Translations under genes and position numbers: made by a program
Shown here: positions 63,998 to 64,000 of the stretch, piece after piece
Layout of the letters: each line of letters starts with the position of its first letter
How positions within the stretch are numbered: position 1 is the first letter of the stretch
Assembly (NCBI RefSeq): GCF_000820185.1
Contig: NZ_CDCA01000009.1
Coordinates: forward strand, 27,896 to 91,895
Reading direction: 5' to 3'
Origin: Aeromonas tecta
Lineage (GTDB): Bacteria > Pseudomonadota > Gammaproteobacteria > Enterobacterales > Aeromonadaceae
DNA: 64,000 nucleotides
Notes under the pieces: model-generated
The model's database searches: none
Seen by the model: the letters and a program-made list of their open reading frames with translations, nothing else
Told to the model about the DNA's origin: nothing

Positions 63998-64000
63998 GAA

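Overview
The window looks like an Aeromonas chromosome (Gammaproteobacteria). The evidence is a GC-rich core with recC-recB-recD contiguous and no ptrA, a divergent ssb/uvrA neighbourhood, ompW, a MetJ-controlled metF, and proteins close to those of Vibrio/Aeromonas. The genus is an inference from family resemblance; no search was run.

Layout. 0-4.8 kb: a phosphonate-type ABC importer operon (ATPase cut by the window edge, two permeases, an alkaline-phosphatase-superfamily enzyme, a binding protein) with a divergent GntR/UTRA regulator. 4.9-8.8 kb: an XRE regulator, then a yhaJ/yhaK/yqjF-like set (LysR regulator, pirin, DoxX). 9.1-18.1 kb: the overlapping recCBD operon, followed by an AT-rich secreted-protein gene. 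19.2-22.2 kb: an alpha/beta hydrolase, TetR and SGNH esterase cassette around a palindromic operator. 22.4-28.4 kb: VOC/AraC pair, PAS-GGDEF cyclase, two small exported proteins and an OmpR/EnvZ-type two-component system. 28.5-33.2 kb: a Fur-box TonB receptor, a cold-shock protein, small proteins and an SBP_bac_3 protein.

33.3-47.8 kb is an AT-rich island. Its right end abuts the 3' end of ssb and carries four co-oriented genes. Three are tyrosine-recombinase-like proteins and one is a small TnpC-like protein; together they match the Gamma-Mobile-Trio (GMT) mobile-element type. Its cargo is a tightly overlapping four-gene operon: ComEC-like MBL hydrolase, trypsin-like protease, small 'middle' protein, and SMC/Rad50-like ATPase with a zinc hook. 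This is the best candidate for a poorly described anti-invader system. Between cargo and recombinases lie a small orphan gene, an array of seventeen 11-bp repeats, decayed sequence and an orphan Xre/ParS-type antitoxin.

47.8-64 kb returns to core: ssb, a CsgD/VpsT-like regulator, uvrA with a LexA-like box, ompW with an FNR-like box, a chemoreceptor co-transcribed with a sugar-type binding protein, a GNAT protein, metF, a secreted protein, benE with a divergent XRE-cupin regulator, nnrS, and finally tandem rRNA promoters plus boxA. A 16S rRNA gene should therefore begin just beyond the right edge.
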